Source: a virus
Length of the DNA stretch: 27,206 nucleotides
Virus record (IMG/VR): IMGVR_UViG_3300048023_000090
Location: 1 to 27,206 of that record
Strand: one strand, 5' to 3'
Positions 6,391-13,468 of this stretch are shown piece by piece (within the stretch, counting starts at the first letter, position 1; every line of letters starts with the position of its first letter). A model generated the notes under the pieces. The model was not told the origin of the DNA and did no database searches. It was given only the letters and a program-made list of their open reading frames with translations. The translations under genes and the position numbers were made by a program.

Positions 6391-6972
6391 TCATAGTTTG
6401 ATCTCAAAATGTGTACCAAGTACCGTCATTTTTTGGTCCCACCCCTCAGTACCCTTTCGTTCAATGAAAGGTGTGATCTTCCAGTTACCCTGTTTGTATG
6501 TAATACCTAACTGGTCTCTTGAATCAAACTTGGTGCCCGCATCCTTAAACGCCCAACGTGGTTGGAGTTTAGCATACAAATACCAATTACCGTACAGATG
6601 GGGAGTGTACTCAAAGATAAACCGATACCGCCAGTGATCTTCTTTCTTGTCAAATGACCGAAACTCCATCCTACCTTCTACTGTCAAGTCCTTATAGGAA
6701 AAGAACTCACCAGTAAACTTGATACGATTTTCCCTCGTATCTCTCAAGTCTGCATACCGATACATCACTTCGATTGGTCCAACCTTATTACCGATCTCAA
6801 CGTGCCAAGCACCTTCCCGATGTCGATAAGTGTATTCCCAATCATCCTGCTTTGCTTTATAATTATGTTCAGATGGTGCAGACATAACTAGCATAGGAAA
6901 TATCGTTGCTACCACAGCAATGATCGTGAAACTGATAACCAGCCCCCACTTCTCTCTCTTCTCTAGTGCCAT
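6391..6972 (-). CDS. Putative secreted outer-membrane beta-barrel protein
   Basis: This 193-residue protein has a signal peptide: positive N-terminus MALEKREK, hydrophobic core of residues 10-30, and an MSA|PS cleavage-like site near residue 32. The rest alternates polar and hydrophobic residues in strand-length blocks, for example HVEIGNKVGPIEVMYRYA, LTVEGRMEFRSF, HWRYRFIFEYTP, NWYLYAKLQPRWAF, QLGITYK and NWKITPFIE. It ends in a strand, LGTHFEIKL. Such a pattern is typical of small outer-membrane barrels (KdgM- or DUF2490-like in style). No specific family is claimed. The start at 6972 is preferred over ATG 7005, which lies only 7 bp from the late promoter and lacks a ribosome-binding site. 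It sits next to the strongly expressed capsid gene. Confidence 0.75.
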   Translation of the reverse strand: MALEKREKWGLVISFTIIAVVATIFPMLVMSAPSEHNYKAKQDDWEYTYRHREGAWHVEIGNKVGPIEVMYRYADLRDTRENRIKFTGEFFSYKDLTVEGRMEFRSFDKKEDHWRYRFIFEYTPHLYGNWYLYAKLQPRWAFKDAGTKFDSRDQLGITYKQGNWKITPFIERKGTEGWDQKMTVLGTHFEIKL

Positions 6973-7011
6973 GAGAAATACTCTTGTTGCGATGCAACAT
7001 TGCATCCATAA

Positions 7012-7019
7012 TATTTATT
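7012..7019 (-). promoter_or_regulatory. Late promoter variant AATAAATA, beta-barrel gene
   Basis: The minus strand reads AATAAATA, one base from the T4 late consensus, 39 bp upstream of the chosen ATG at 6972. The same variant precedes gp19 at 13454-13461, which supports its use in this phage. Confidence 0.65.
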
Positions 7020-7063
7020 TTGAGGCCTTGGAGTTTTATGTTAAGGTTTTGTGAAGTTTAAGC

Positions 7064-7095
7064 CAAAAAAAAGGGACTCCGTAGAGTCCCTTAAA
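7064..7095 (-). terminator. Strong intrinsic terminator after gp23
   Basis: On the minus strand, a nine-base perfect stem AAGGGACTC/GAGTCCCTT (7092-7084 with 7079-7071) and a TACG loop run into eight T residues. It lies 26 bp past the gp23 stop and insulates the major capsid transcript from the beta-barrel gene. Confidence 0.92.
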
Positions 7096-7120
7096 ATCGT
7101 CCCTTTAGGGATTCTTTTTA

Positions 7121-8392
7121 TTACATCAAGTTTGAAACCTTAACAGCGCGGTAGTACTGGTTACGATCAGCAGTGAAAGTATCACCGTCAGTGTTACCAG
7201 AACCATCAACAACGTAAGGGTTAGCAATCATACCGTAACGAGTCTTGAAACCAATTTTTGGTTGGAAGGTGTCAGGGTCAATTGCGCGTACCATTTGCAG
7301 AGGTACATATGGGCAGTAGAACAGACCTGCGTCATAAGGTGAAGTACCCTTGTAACCAGCAACGTAGAACTGACTAGCAGCACCAGTGTTTGCAGAATAA
7401 GGATCAACGTAAACCTTGTAACGACCATTAAGTACACCAGCGAAAGTATTACCAGTGTCATCAACGTTTAGGTTAGTAGAAAGAGCAGGAGTGTAATCAA
7501 GTACACCAGCCATTGACAGGGCAGAAGCAACATCTGAAGAACAGATGATGAAGTTACCCTTACCGCGACGAGTGTCTTGCGCGATTACGTTCGCGTCTCT
7601 TTCGATGTTGAACAACAGACCCTTGAATCTTTCAACAGACCAGCGACCATTTGAATCTACGTCAAGGTCAAAAGTACCAGGCGTTGCAGTAGAAGCAGCA
7701 CCCGTCTTAGCGACTTTGTAGATTGTACGGATCACTTCGCGGTTGATTTCAGCGAGGATTTCCTGAGACAGAATGTTTGACAACTCTGACTCGGCGTCAA
7801 GACCGTGAACTGCCTTGAGGTCTTGCGCGAGTTCGACAGTATACTCTGCCTTCAGTGCGCGTGACTTAGCAGTTACAGTGGTCTTCTCAATTGAGAATGC
7901 CATCTGGTTCAGTGTAGTACCACCGGAATCACCGAATCTCTCAGCGTCATCACGCGACACACCAGCACCAGTAGTGTAGGAACCGTCAACTGGGTTTGAA
8001 CCAGCGTGAGTACCACCACCAGAGAAGTCTGTATCAGCTTCGTTGAACAGAGCTTCTGTACCAGTTTGTGAAGTGTAGTGCGACTTCATCGCAAAGATAA
8101 GACCAGTAGGACCAGTCATCGGTTGAACACCAGCAACGTCATACGCCATCAGGTTAGGAAGGGCGCGACGAACCAGAGAAATCAGGATCGGATCGTATGT
8201 ATCGATCTCACCTGACATGTTGTTAGCGTGTACCGCTTCAGAGAAAACATTCTTCTCTTCACGGAGAGCCTTTTCTTGGTTCTCAAGAACTACAGAAGTT
8301 ACTGCCTTACGATAAGGGTCAGCAATCTCTTGCAGATCGGGATGATCCAGAACAGGACTCCACTTTTTTTGTATTTCTTCAGAAAGATACAT
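7121..8392 (-). CDS. 23: gp23, major capsid protein
   Basis: This 423-residue protein is the T4-type HK97-fold major capsid protein. It matches T4 gp23 (521 residues) in blocks: RRALPNLMAYDVAGVQPMTG (T4: RRAIPNLIAFDICGVQPMNS), PTGLIFAMKSHY, the MAFSIEKTTVTAKSRALKAE segment, YTVELAQDLKAVHGLDAE, EILAEINREVIR, GKGNFIICSSDVASAL, FAGVLNGRYKVYVDPY and GFKTRYGMIANPY. It is shorter than T4 gp23, mostly in the region after residue 110 where T4 has an insertion domain, and in the N-terminal propeptide. gp23 is normally cleaved by gp21 during maturation. It has an AAGGAG ribosome-binding site, a perfect late promoter, and a strong terminator behind it, a one-gene high-output unit. Confidence 0.97.
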   Translation of the reverse strand: MYLSEEIQKKWSPVLDHPDLQEIADPYRKAVTSVVLENQEKALREEKNVFSEAVHANNMSGEIDTYDPILISLVRRALPNLMAYDVAGVQPMTGPTGLIFAMKSHYTSQTGTEALFNEADTDFSGGGTHAGSNPVDGSYTTGAGVSRDDAERFGDSGGTTLNQMAFSIEKTTVTAKSRALKAEYTVELAQDLKAVHGLDAESELSNILSQEILAEINREVIRTIYKVAKTGAASTATPGTFDLDVDSNGRWSVERFKGLLFNIERDANVIAQDTRRGKGNFIICSSDVASALSMAGVLDYTPALSTNLNVDDTGNTFAGVLNGRYKVYVDPYSANTGAASQFYVAGYKGTSPYDAGLFYCPYVPLQMVRAIDPDTFQPKIGFKTRYGMIANPYVVDGSGNTDGDTFTADRNQYYRAVKVSNLM

Positions 8393-8429
8393 TGTAATCT
8401 CCTTGATTGGTTTTTGTTTTACCTAAGTT

Positions 8430-8437
8430 TATTTATA
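8430..8437 (-). promoter_or_regulatory. T4-type late promoter, gp23
   Basis: The minus strand reads TATAAATA, 37 bp upstream of the gp23 ATG (8392), in the gap after the gp22 stop (8444). Exact consensus, as expected for the most abundant virion protein. Confidence 0.92.
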
Positions 8438-8443
8438 AAAATT

Positions 8444-9667
8444 TTACTTTTTAATCTGTTTTGAAATTGCCTGAGCGTACTTATTGATTGAAGTACCTTC
8501 GTCAAGATGTCCAGCGTCAACTGTATCTGACATTACTTCACCAGTGTCCACACCCTGTTTGGGGAAATAGTTTTCCTTAACAACAGAGACTTTTTCAGCA
8601 AAGAGTTCGGAATCACCAAAGTCTACATCAGCAAGAAGTGAAGACAGTTTTTCTGATTCTGTCATTGTCAAATCGTCAGATGCCTCAGCGATGATCTTCT
8701 CACGCAACATGTCTTCTCTTTCTTTCGTCAGAGATACTTGCGATTCGATAGACTCGTTGAGTTTTCCTTTGAGTTCTTCGATCTCAGTTTGCATTTCACC
8801 AAGTACATCGTACTTTTCTTCAGGCACTTCAATATAGTGTTCGGTGAAAACGGTTTTCAGAGACTTGATAAAGTCTTCTGTAATTTCAGTACGAATACCG
8901 CGTTCAATAGCGAGTTCGTTCTCTTTCATCCAGTTCTCAGAAACATAGTTGAGGTATGCGTCAATCTTCTCAACCATATCGTCTTGGAATTTTGCTTGAG
9001 CGGCATCAGCCTCTTCTGCAAGTTCGGCCTGGATACCTTCGATTTCGTTAGCAAGACGAGCAGTAACTACCGTCTCAAAAAGTTCAGCGGCCTTAACCTT
9101 AAAGTCTTCTGAAAGATGTTCTTCGTCTGCGAACAGACCAGCGATGTCACCTTCAAAGAGACTTTCGCCTTCGACTTCTTCTTCAGCGTCTTCAATAGAC
9201 TCTTCTTCAGAAACAACTTCAACTTCTTCAGACTCTTCTACAGCTTCGTCTTCAGCAATAACTTCTTCTTCTTCAGACTCTTCTACTTCTTCTTGGTTGA
9301 CGTTGCCCTTTGAAGATGACTGATTGACAACCTTGCGGGGGTCTTCGTCAGTTTCATAGTTGGGCGCATCACCAGCACCAGAGTGAGTAAGTTCACCAGA
9401 CTGACTCATCTTGTCAGCAGCAGCCTTACCAATAGAGGATGTCAACCCGCCATGCTTGTCACCTGTACCAGACAGGTCTTGCATCTCGGGTGAAGGGTTA
9501 GAAGAACCCTGAGTAGGATTCTTGGAATCGCCAGGTGTTGCATTGGGCTTAAGGTTTTCCGCAGCAGCCTTCTCTTCCAGTTCATTGACTTCTTCAGCGA
9601 GCTGCAGAGACTCTTCGATCTCCTTACCCTTCTTCAGAAAGTCTCTGATTTTACTTTCTACGCTCAT
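8444..9667 (-). CDS. 22: gp22, prohead core scaffolding protein
   Basis: This 407-residue protein is very acidic, lies between the protease gp21 and the capsid protein gp23, and is assigned as the main scaffold by position and composition. The N-terminus (MSVESKIRDFLKKGKEIEES) is helical. A long Glu/Ser-rich stretch spans about residues 125-180, and helical, coiled-coil-like segments cover the region from about residue 190 to 330. The C-terminus is basic (YAQAISKQIKK). It is longer than T4 gp22 (269 residues), mainly through the low-complexity acidic insert. In T4 the scaffold is degraded by gp21 after head assembly. AAGGAG ribosome-binding site. Confidence 0.88.
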   Translation of the reverse strand: MSVESKIRDFLKKGKEIEESLQLAEEVNELEEKAAAENLKPNATPGDSKNPTQGSSNPSPEMQDLSGTGDKHGGLTSSIGKAAADKMSQSGELTHSGAGDAPNYETDEDPRKVVNQSSSKGNVNQEEVEESEEEEVIAEDEAVEESEEVEVVSEEESIEDAEEEVEGESLFEGDIAGLFADEEHLSEDFKVKAAELFETVVTARLANEIEGIQAELAEEADAAQAKFQDDMVEKIDAYLNYVSENWMKENELAIERGIRTEITEDFIKSLKTVFTEHYIEVPEEKYDVLGEMQTEIEELKGKLNESIESQVSLTKEREDMLREKIIAEASDDLTMTESEKLSSLLADVDFGDSELFAEKVSVVKENYFPKQGVDTGEVMSDTVDAGHLDEGTSINKYAQAISKQIKK

Positions 9668-9704
9668 GATTGTCTCCTTTGAGAATTTTTGCGTTACTGA
9701 TAAT

Positions 9705-9712
9705 TATTTATA
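9705..9712 (-). promoter_or_regulatory. T4-type late promoter, gp22
   Basis: The minus strand reads TATAAATA, 37 bp upstream of the gp22 ATG (9667) and just before the gp21 stop (9718). Same spacing as at gp23. Confidence 0.9.
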
Positions 9713-9717
9713 AAAAA

Positions 9718-10371
9718 TTATATCTTTGATAAACGATCTAGGAATGAACTGAACACTTGGAGTTTTTGCTCCTCCAGTTCACGGGAACTAGATTCTCTAA
9801 TAACCCTTTGAGCAATGTCCATTTCTCTTTCGGTCCATATACCGTTTATCATCATCCATTCTTTGTTTTCCATGATACCTCTAACAAAGGCATCAGGAGC
9901 AGAAGGGTCTGCCACAATATCAGCAGCAGTTGCGAGAACAAAATCATCTTGTACTTCATTGATGCCGTTCTTCTCTTTCAGTGAACCAAGGCCTCTTGAT
10001 GACACACCAAGTTGTGCGCCTTCGTCCATCAAATTCTTAACAATGTTACCCATAGGAGTATCTAGGATTTTAGCTTTACCTACCCAGTTATCACCACTTT
10101 CTTTCAGAGAGGTAATCATGTGAGATACGCGGTCCAGATTAAGAGTCGGTCCTTCTGGGTGACCCAATTCACCCATCGCTCTTTTCTTATCTATCTGTTC
10201 TGTGCGATATCTATCCACCTCTTTACGCATAATCTCTTTGGGGTAAGAACGATTATTACGATTGGTGAGATTGGACTGCAAGAAAACACCTTCAATGTAA
10301 AGGTTTCTCTTGCCGTTTTTCTCTTCTGAGATATATTGAATATCTTCAGTGACTTCAGTTATTAGTTTCAT
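9718..10371 (-). CDS. 21: gp21, prohead core protease
   Basis: This 217-residue protein is the T4-type maturation protease (U9/herpesvirus assemblin-like serine protease fold). Catalytic residues appear to be His71 in GELGHPEG and Ser124 or Ser125 in LGVSSRGLGS; these are the conserved motifs of the family. NLTNRNNRSYP near residues 34-44 and the DIVADPSAPDAFV segment are also typical. It cleaves gp22, gp23 and other core proteins during head maturation. Length matches T4 gp21 (212 residues). Its start overlaps the upstream stop (TAATG), so it is coupled to the preceding small gene. Confidence 0.95.
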   Translation of the reverse strand: MKLITEVTEDIQYISEEKNGKRNLYIEGVFLQSNLTNRNNRSYPKEIMRKEVDRYRTEQIDKKRAMGELGHPEGPTLNLDRVSHMITSLKESGDNWVGKAKILDTPMGNIVKNLMDEGAQLGVSSRGLGSLKEKNGINEVQDDFVLATAADIVADPSAPDAFVRGIMENKEWMMINGIWTEREMDIAQRVIRESSSRELEEQKLQVFSSFLDRLSKI

Positions 10372-10763
10372 TAATTACCTCCCAGAGTTCCCTGATCTTG
10401 GTGTTGTTGTGAACCAAATCCAGTAACCTTGGATAGTTCTAACCAGACAACAGCATCACCACCTGCAATAGCAACAACGATATCTTGATCGTTCTCGGTA
10501 TTTTCTACCCATCCGTACCAATCAGTAAACCCGTTACCAGATACAGACATAATCTCTACCGAGTTACGAGTGATTGTTGCGGAAGCACCACTAGCGCAGT
10601 TCCAGTGTACTCTTGTTATGTTTACTGTCGGACTAGAGGCCGTCTCTCCCGACTTTTTTATATCGGTGTCGATATCGATGGTTCCGCTGTCACCACCAGT
10701 GCCCGTACACCTAACAACTGCCTGCACTTGAGTCAGTTTTAAGTTAGATTTTGCGAATGCCAT
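10371..10763 (-). CDS. Small putative structural protein upstream of gp21
   Basis: This 130-residue protein is strand-rich and Gly/Thr/Ser-rich (AVVRCTGTGGDSGTIDIDTD, PTVNITRVHW, GASATITRNS, VVAIAGGDAVVWLELS). It has the look of a small beta-sandwich virion or head-decoration protein, and it ends in a Gln/Gly-rich tail. It has no recognised family. It has a GGAG ribosome-binding site and is coupled to gp21 by TAATG. T4 has no gene in this slot; the location in the head operon suggests a capsid role. That is inference. Confidence 0.8.
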   Translation of the reverse strand: MAFAKSNLKLTQVQAVVRCTGTGGDSGTIDIDTDIKKSGETASSPTVNITRVHWNCASGASATITRNSVEIMSVSGNGFTDWYGWVENTENDQDIVVAIAGGDAVVWLELSKVTGFGSQQHQDQGTLGGN

Positions 10764-10776
10764 CTACCTATCTCCG

Positions 10777-11124
10777 TTAGTATTTCTTTTTGTGGTTAGC
10801 GTGACCCGACATTTCTTGGATATCCAAGGCATATGTCTCGCACATTTCGATACCATGTTCAAACATAACTTTGTACCACCACACATCACCGTTAGCATCT
10901 GGTTCTGCGTGTTCTCCCATGATGGGTTTACCTTCACCGAATTTGGGATGAACTACTTTTGTAGCACACATATGAGTGAGTTTGGGGTCTTCAGAACTAC
11001 CCTGCTTCGGGGGAGTCTTGTCTCCCTCAGTGCCAGTTTCAGTAGGATGATTCGCAGTAGGCTCTTCCTTTGAAACCTTTTCTACTGGTTTGGCCTCTTC
11101 GCGAAAATCTTTAAACGTCTTCAT
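10777..11124 (-). CDS. Head-operon protein in the gp68 slot, function unknown
   Basis: This 115-residue protein starts MKTFKDFREEAKPVEKV at ATG 11124, overlapping the end of gp67 by 14 bp; a longer frame to 11241 runs inside gp67 and is rejected. The first half is charged and disordered. The second half is a compact domain with VHPKFGEGKPIMGEHAEPD, then GDVWWYKVMFEHGIEMCE, and an HANHKKK tail. This resembles a small barrel that could bind a charged ligand. The MKTFKDF-type start is common in scaffold-associated proteins of T4-like phages. Its place after gp67 is that of T4 gp68, but sequence alone does not prove homology. Confidence 0.75.
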   Translation of the reverse strand: MKTFKDFREEAKPVEKVSKEEPTANHPTETGTEGDKTPPKQGSSEDPKLTHMCATKVVHPKFGEGKPIMGEHAEPDANGDVWWYKVMFEHGIEMCETYALDIQEMSGHANHKKKY

Positions 11125-11383
11125 CTGACTCTTCCTCTGATTCTTCTGGGGTTGCTTCCAAACCCATCTTTTGCATTTCTGGATCATTAAAGATGCCTGG
11201 TACGATCTCGGACTTTCTAACCGCGAGCATATCATCGGCACGTTTGTTCATCATTGCAAAGAATTCGTCATTTGCACCAGCGAGGTCTCCGTCAGCCCAC
11301 TTATCCATCATTTGTCTGATGGCATCTTGAGAACCAACTTCGTCCTGCACTTCTACTTCAACGTTTTCAGCTTCTTCACTCAT
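11111..11383 (-). CDS. 67: gp67-like prohead core protein
   Basis: This 90-residue protein has the T4 gp67 layout: an N-terminal helical part (DAIRQMMDKWADGDLAGAND and EFFAMMNKRADDMLAVRKSE, compare T4 LIEAIKSNDLVAARKLFAEA) followed by an acidic tail (PEESEEESDEDV). T4 gp67 is 80 residues, also helix plus acidic tail, and lies just after gp20, as here. It is part of the internal scaffold and is processed by gp21. AGGAG ribosome-binding site; the start overlaps the gp20 stop by 8 bp. Confidence 0.82.
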   Translation of the reverse strand: MSEEAENVEVEVQDEVGSQDAIRQMMDKWADGDLAGANDEFFAMMNKRADDMLAVRKSEIVPGIFNDPEMQKMGLEATPEESEEESDEDV

Positions 11384-12884
11384 TATTATCTCCTACTACA
11401 TTATCTTCTGGTTGACTTGCTCCGATTTGACTATCTATCAAAGCAATTTCATCGTCACTAAATCTTAAAATTTGTTTCTGGACATATTCTTTACTGAACA
11501 ATTGTCCAACATAAGGTGCAACCTGATTGAGAATTTCAACTCGACTTCTCAATACTTCCTGTTCCTTCGACTCAGTGTAGTAAGCATCAGATGCAAACTT
11601 ATACTGAAGGGCTTCCCTAATCGCAGGCCACTCTGTCTCGTTGATAACTCCCTTGAGAATCAACTGCGTCTTCAACAAATCATCAAAGACACCAGAGAAT
11701 CTTTTTCTCAACTTAGAAATGAACTTAGTAAACTTGAGTTCATCTCTTGTGATCTCAGCAGACCTACCAAAGTTAAGACCAGCCTGTTGTTCTAATCTAG
11801 AGACAGGAACATTGAGTGATTGATATAGTTTCTTCTGAAAGTAAACTACGTCTTCAATCTCACCCAAGTTCTGGCCACCAGGCAATGTTTGAATTTCTGT
11901 TCCTCTGCCACCTTCTTTTCTTGGCAACCAGAAGTCTTCAAGCATTGACATAAACTTTTTGTCATCTCGGATTTCTCCGGTCTCAGAATCGTATACTAAC
12001 TTGTTACGATATCTGTTCATGACATCTTTTAGATATTGTTCTGCCTTACTAGTAGGCAAGTTACCAACATCTATGTAAAAAATTCTTCTTTCTGGTGAAC
12101 GAGTGATACGATAAATCACCACCGCGTTCTCCATCATTCTTAACTGGTTAGCAGGGCGAATCGCTTTGTGCAGATACGATAGTGGTATATTCTTGTCTTG
12201 GTCAACCAAACCAGACGTACAATATGCAACTGCATCCTTACTAACTTTGATTGCCTTATCATTAGCAACATCCGTCTTGTACATTTGGTTGCTAGTGAGA
12301 GCAATACCTTTCTCATCAAATACAAAATACTCGTTTACTTCTTTGACCAGAGAAACTTGTGTTCTAGTATCTTTCTCTTTCCTGATCTCTCTGACCTTAC
12401 GAATCTTTCTCGGGTCAACGTAACGAATATCTTTTAAACCCTCTTTGGGTTTTTCTGTATCAATAACTTTATGGAAGTAAATTCTTCCATCGATGTACCA
12501 CCTTCTAAAATAATCTTGTGCCTTCGTATTGAAGTCCAAGATAGTCATGATGTTGTTAAACTCTTCTGCAATGGTTTTCTTAACACCCGCAGAGACAGAT
12601 AATTTATCAACATCAATCAGTACTGGTTTTTCATCATCAAGGTTTGATATAGAATCATTGACAACATCTTCAATAGCTGCGTCAACATCTCCCATCATGG
12701 AGATGTCTCTATATCTTTTAATTAACTGGCTCTCGTTATTAGCAGTACCTTCGATATCAAAGTATGTACCGTAATACCCACCAGCCTTAATAGCTTCGAG
12801 CGACCCATCATCCGTGGGGGGAACAAAAGACTTCTCCCCTTTAGACGATTTGGATCGCTCTATGCTGTATCCAAATAATTCCAT
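11376..12884 (-). CDS. 20: gp20, portal vertex protein
   Basis: This 502-residue protein is the T4-type portal (T4 gp20 is 524 residues). It forms the dodecameric DNA entry ring, initiates head assembly and docks the terminase. Recognisable blocks are LIKRYRDISMMGDVDAAIED near residue 54, IEDVVNDSISN, FRRWYIDGRIYFHKVID, DIRYVDPRKIRKVREI, a VIYRITRSPERRIFYIDVGN segment and PTSKAEQYLKDVMNRYRNKL. EDFWLPRKEGGRGTEIQTLP follows, then SRLEQQAGLNFGRSAEITRDE, all characteristic of gp20. It overlaps gp67 by 8 bp. The ribosome-binding site is a GGAT before ATG 12884. Confidence 0.97.
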   Translation of the reverse strand: MELFGYSIERSKSSKGEKSFVPPTDDGSLEAIKAGGYYGTYFDIEGTANNESQLIKRYRDISMMGDVDAAIEDVVNDSISNLDDEKPVLIDVDKLSVSAGVKKTIAEEFNNIMTILDFNTKAQDYFRRWYIDGRIYFHKVIDTEKPKEGLKDIRYVDPRKIRKVREIRKEKDTRTQVSLVKEVNEYFVFDEKGIALTSNQMYKTDVANDKAIKVSKDAVAYCTSGLVDQDKNIPLSYLHKAIRPANQLRMMENAVVIYRITRSPERRIFYIDVGNLPTSKAEQYLKDVMNRYRNKLVYDSETGEIRDDKKFMSMLEDFWLPRKEGGRGTEIQTLPGGQNLGEIEDVVYFQKKLYQSLNVPVSRLEQQAGLNFGRSAEITRDELKFTKFISKLRKRFSGVFDDLLKTQLILKGVINETEWPAIREALQYKFASDAYYTESKEQEVLRSRVEILNQVAPYVGQLFSKEYVQKQILRFSDDEIALIDSQIGASQPEDNVVGDNNE

Positions 12885-12911
12885 AATTTATCCTAGATTG
12901 ACGGTTAAGAC

Positions 12912-13427
12912 TTATCCCACATCGTAATGTGAGTACTGCCAAGTCACCGTAAATTCTTCAAAAATATCATTCTGTGCATAATTCAATGCGATTTCTGACA
13001 TCTGAATAGGGAAGGCATTGCGTAGTGTATACTGACCACCAGGCAATACTACATCATTACGATCCAGATGTTCAACAACGATGTCGGTCTGATAGTCACG
13101 GGGTGTAAGAACACCAGTGTTATCAGCACGATCATTCAGACCATTCATCCACTGTTCAAATGGAGCCCTGAGACTGAATTCAGAATCATTTACAACCGTA
13201 ATGGTCCACGGATCAAAGATTCTTTCTCCTGCCAACTTAACCTCGCGACCCCTATACTGGATGATCGCGGGGTTGACGTTTGAAGCAGGCAATGCGGCGC
13301 CAGTTACGAGCAGACTGTAAGAAGTGTCAACACCAACCACATAGCCGGGAAACGCGAGTTTCACCCTAAACTGGTTGGGACGAGCACCTCCGGCGCCAAG
13401 TCTTGCCTTAAACTCTTCAATATTCAT
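12912..13427 (-). CDS. 19: gp19, tail tube protein
   Basis: This 171-residue protein matches T4 gp19 (163 residues), the subunit of the rigid inner tail tube. It has the N-terminal RPNQFRVKLAFPGYV segment, ALPASNVNPAIIQYRGREVK, the AGERIFDPWTITVVNDSEFS block and the LRAPFEQWMNGLN helix. The strand-rich C-terminus includes LRNAFPIQMSEIALNY and FTVTWQYSHY. It lies directly after the sheath gene gp18, the usual order. An AGGAG ribosome-binding site precedes the ATG at a slightly long spacing. Its late promoter is the AATAAATA variant. Confidence 0.95.
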   Translation of the reverse strand: MNIEEFKARLGAGGARPNQFRVKLAFPGYVVGVDTSYSLLVTGAALPASNVNPAIIQYRGREVKLAGERIFDPWTITVVNDSEFSLRAPFEQWMNGLNDRADNTGVLTPRDYQTDIVVEHLDRNDVVLPGGQYTLRNAFPIQMSEIALNYAQNDIFEEFTVTWQYSHYDVG

Positions 13428-13453
13428 CTAACTTTTCTCCTAAGTTTGTCTGT

Positions 13454-13461
13454 TATTTATT
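13454..13461 (-). promoter_or_regulatory. Late promoter variant AATAAATA, gp19
   Basis: The minus strand reads AATAAATA, 26 bp upstream of the gp19 ATG, in the short gap after the gp18 stop (13469). One base from the T4 late consensus. Confidence 0.75.
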
Positions 13462-13468
13462 CGTACTA

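Noticed and set aside
6973-7005. Longer start (ATG 7005) for the beta-barrel gene
   Set aside because: The ATG is 7 bp from the late promoter octamer, leaving no room for a ribosome-binding site. The start at 6972 also gives a proper signal-peptide N-terminus.
8738-9313. Plus-strand Phe-rich frames opposite gp22
   Set aside because: They result from the Glu/Lys-rich codons of gp22 read in reverse and are not genes.
11125-11241. Longer frame for the gp68-slot gene
   Set aside because: The extra 39 residues lie inside gp67 in another frame and have no ribosome-binding site; MKTFKDF at 11124 is a natural start.
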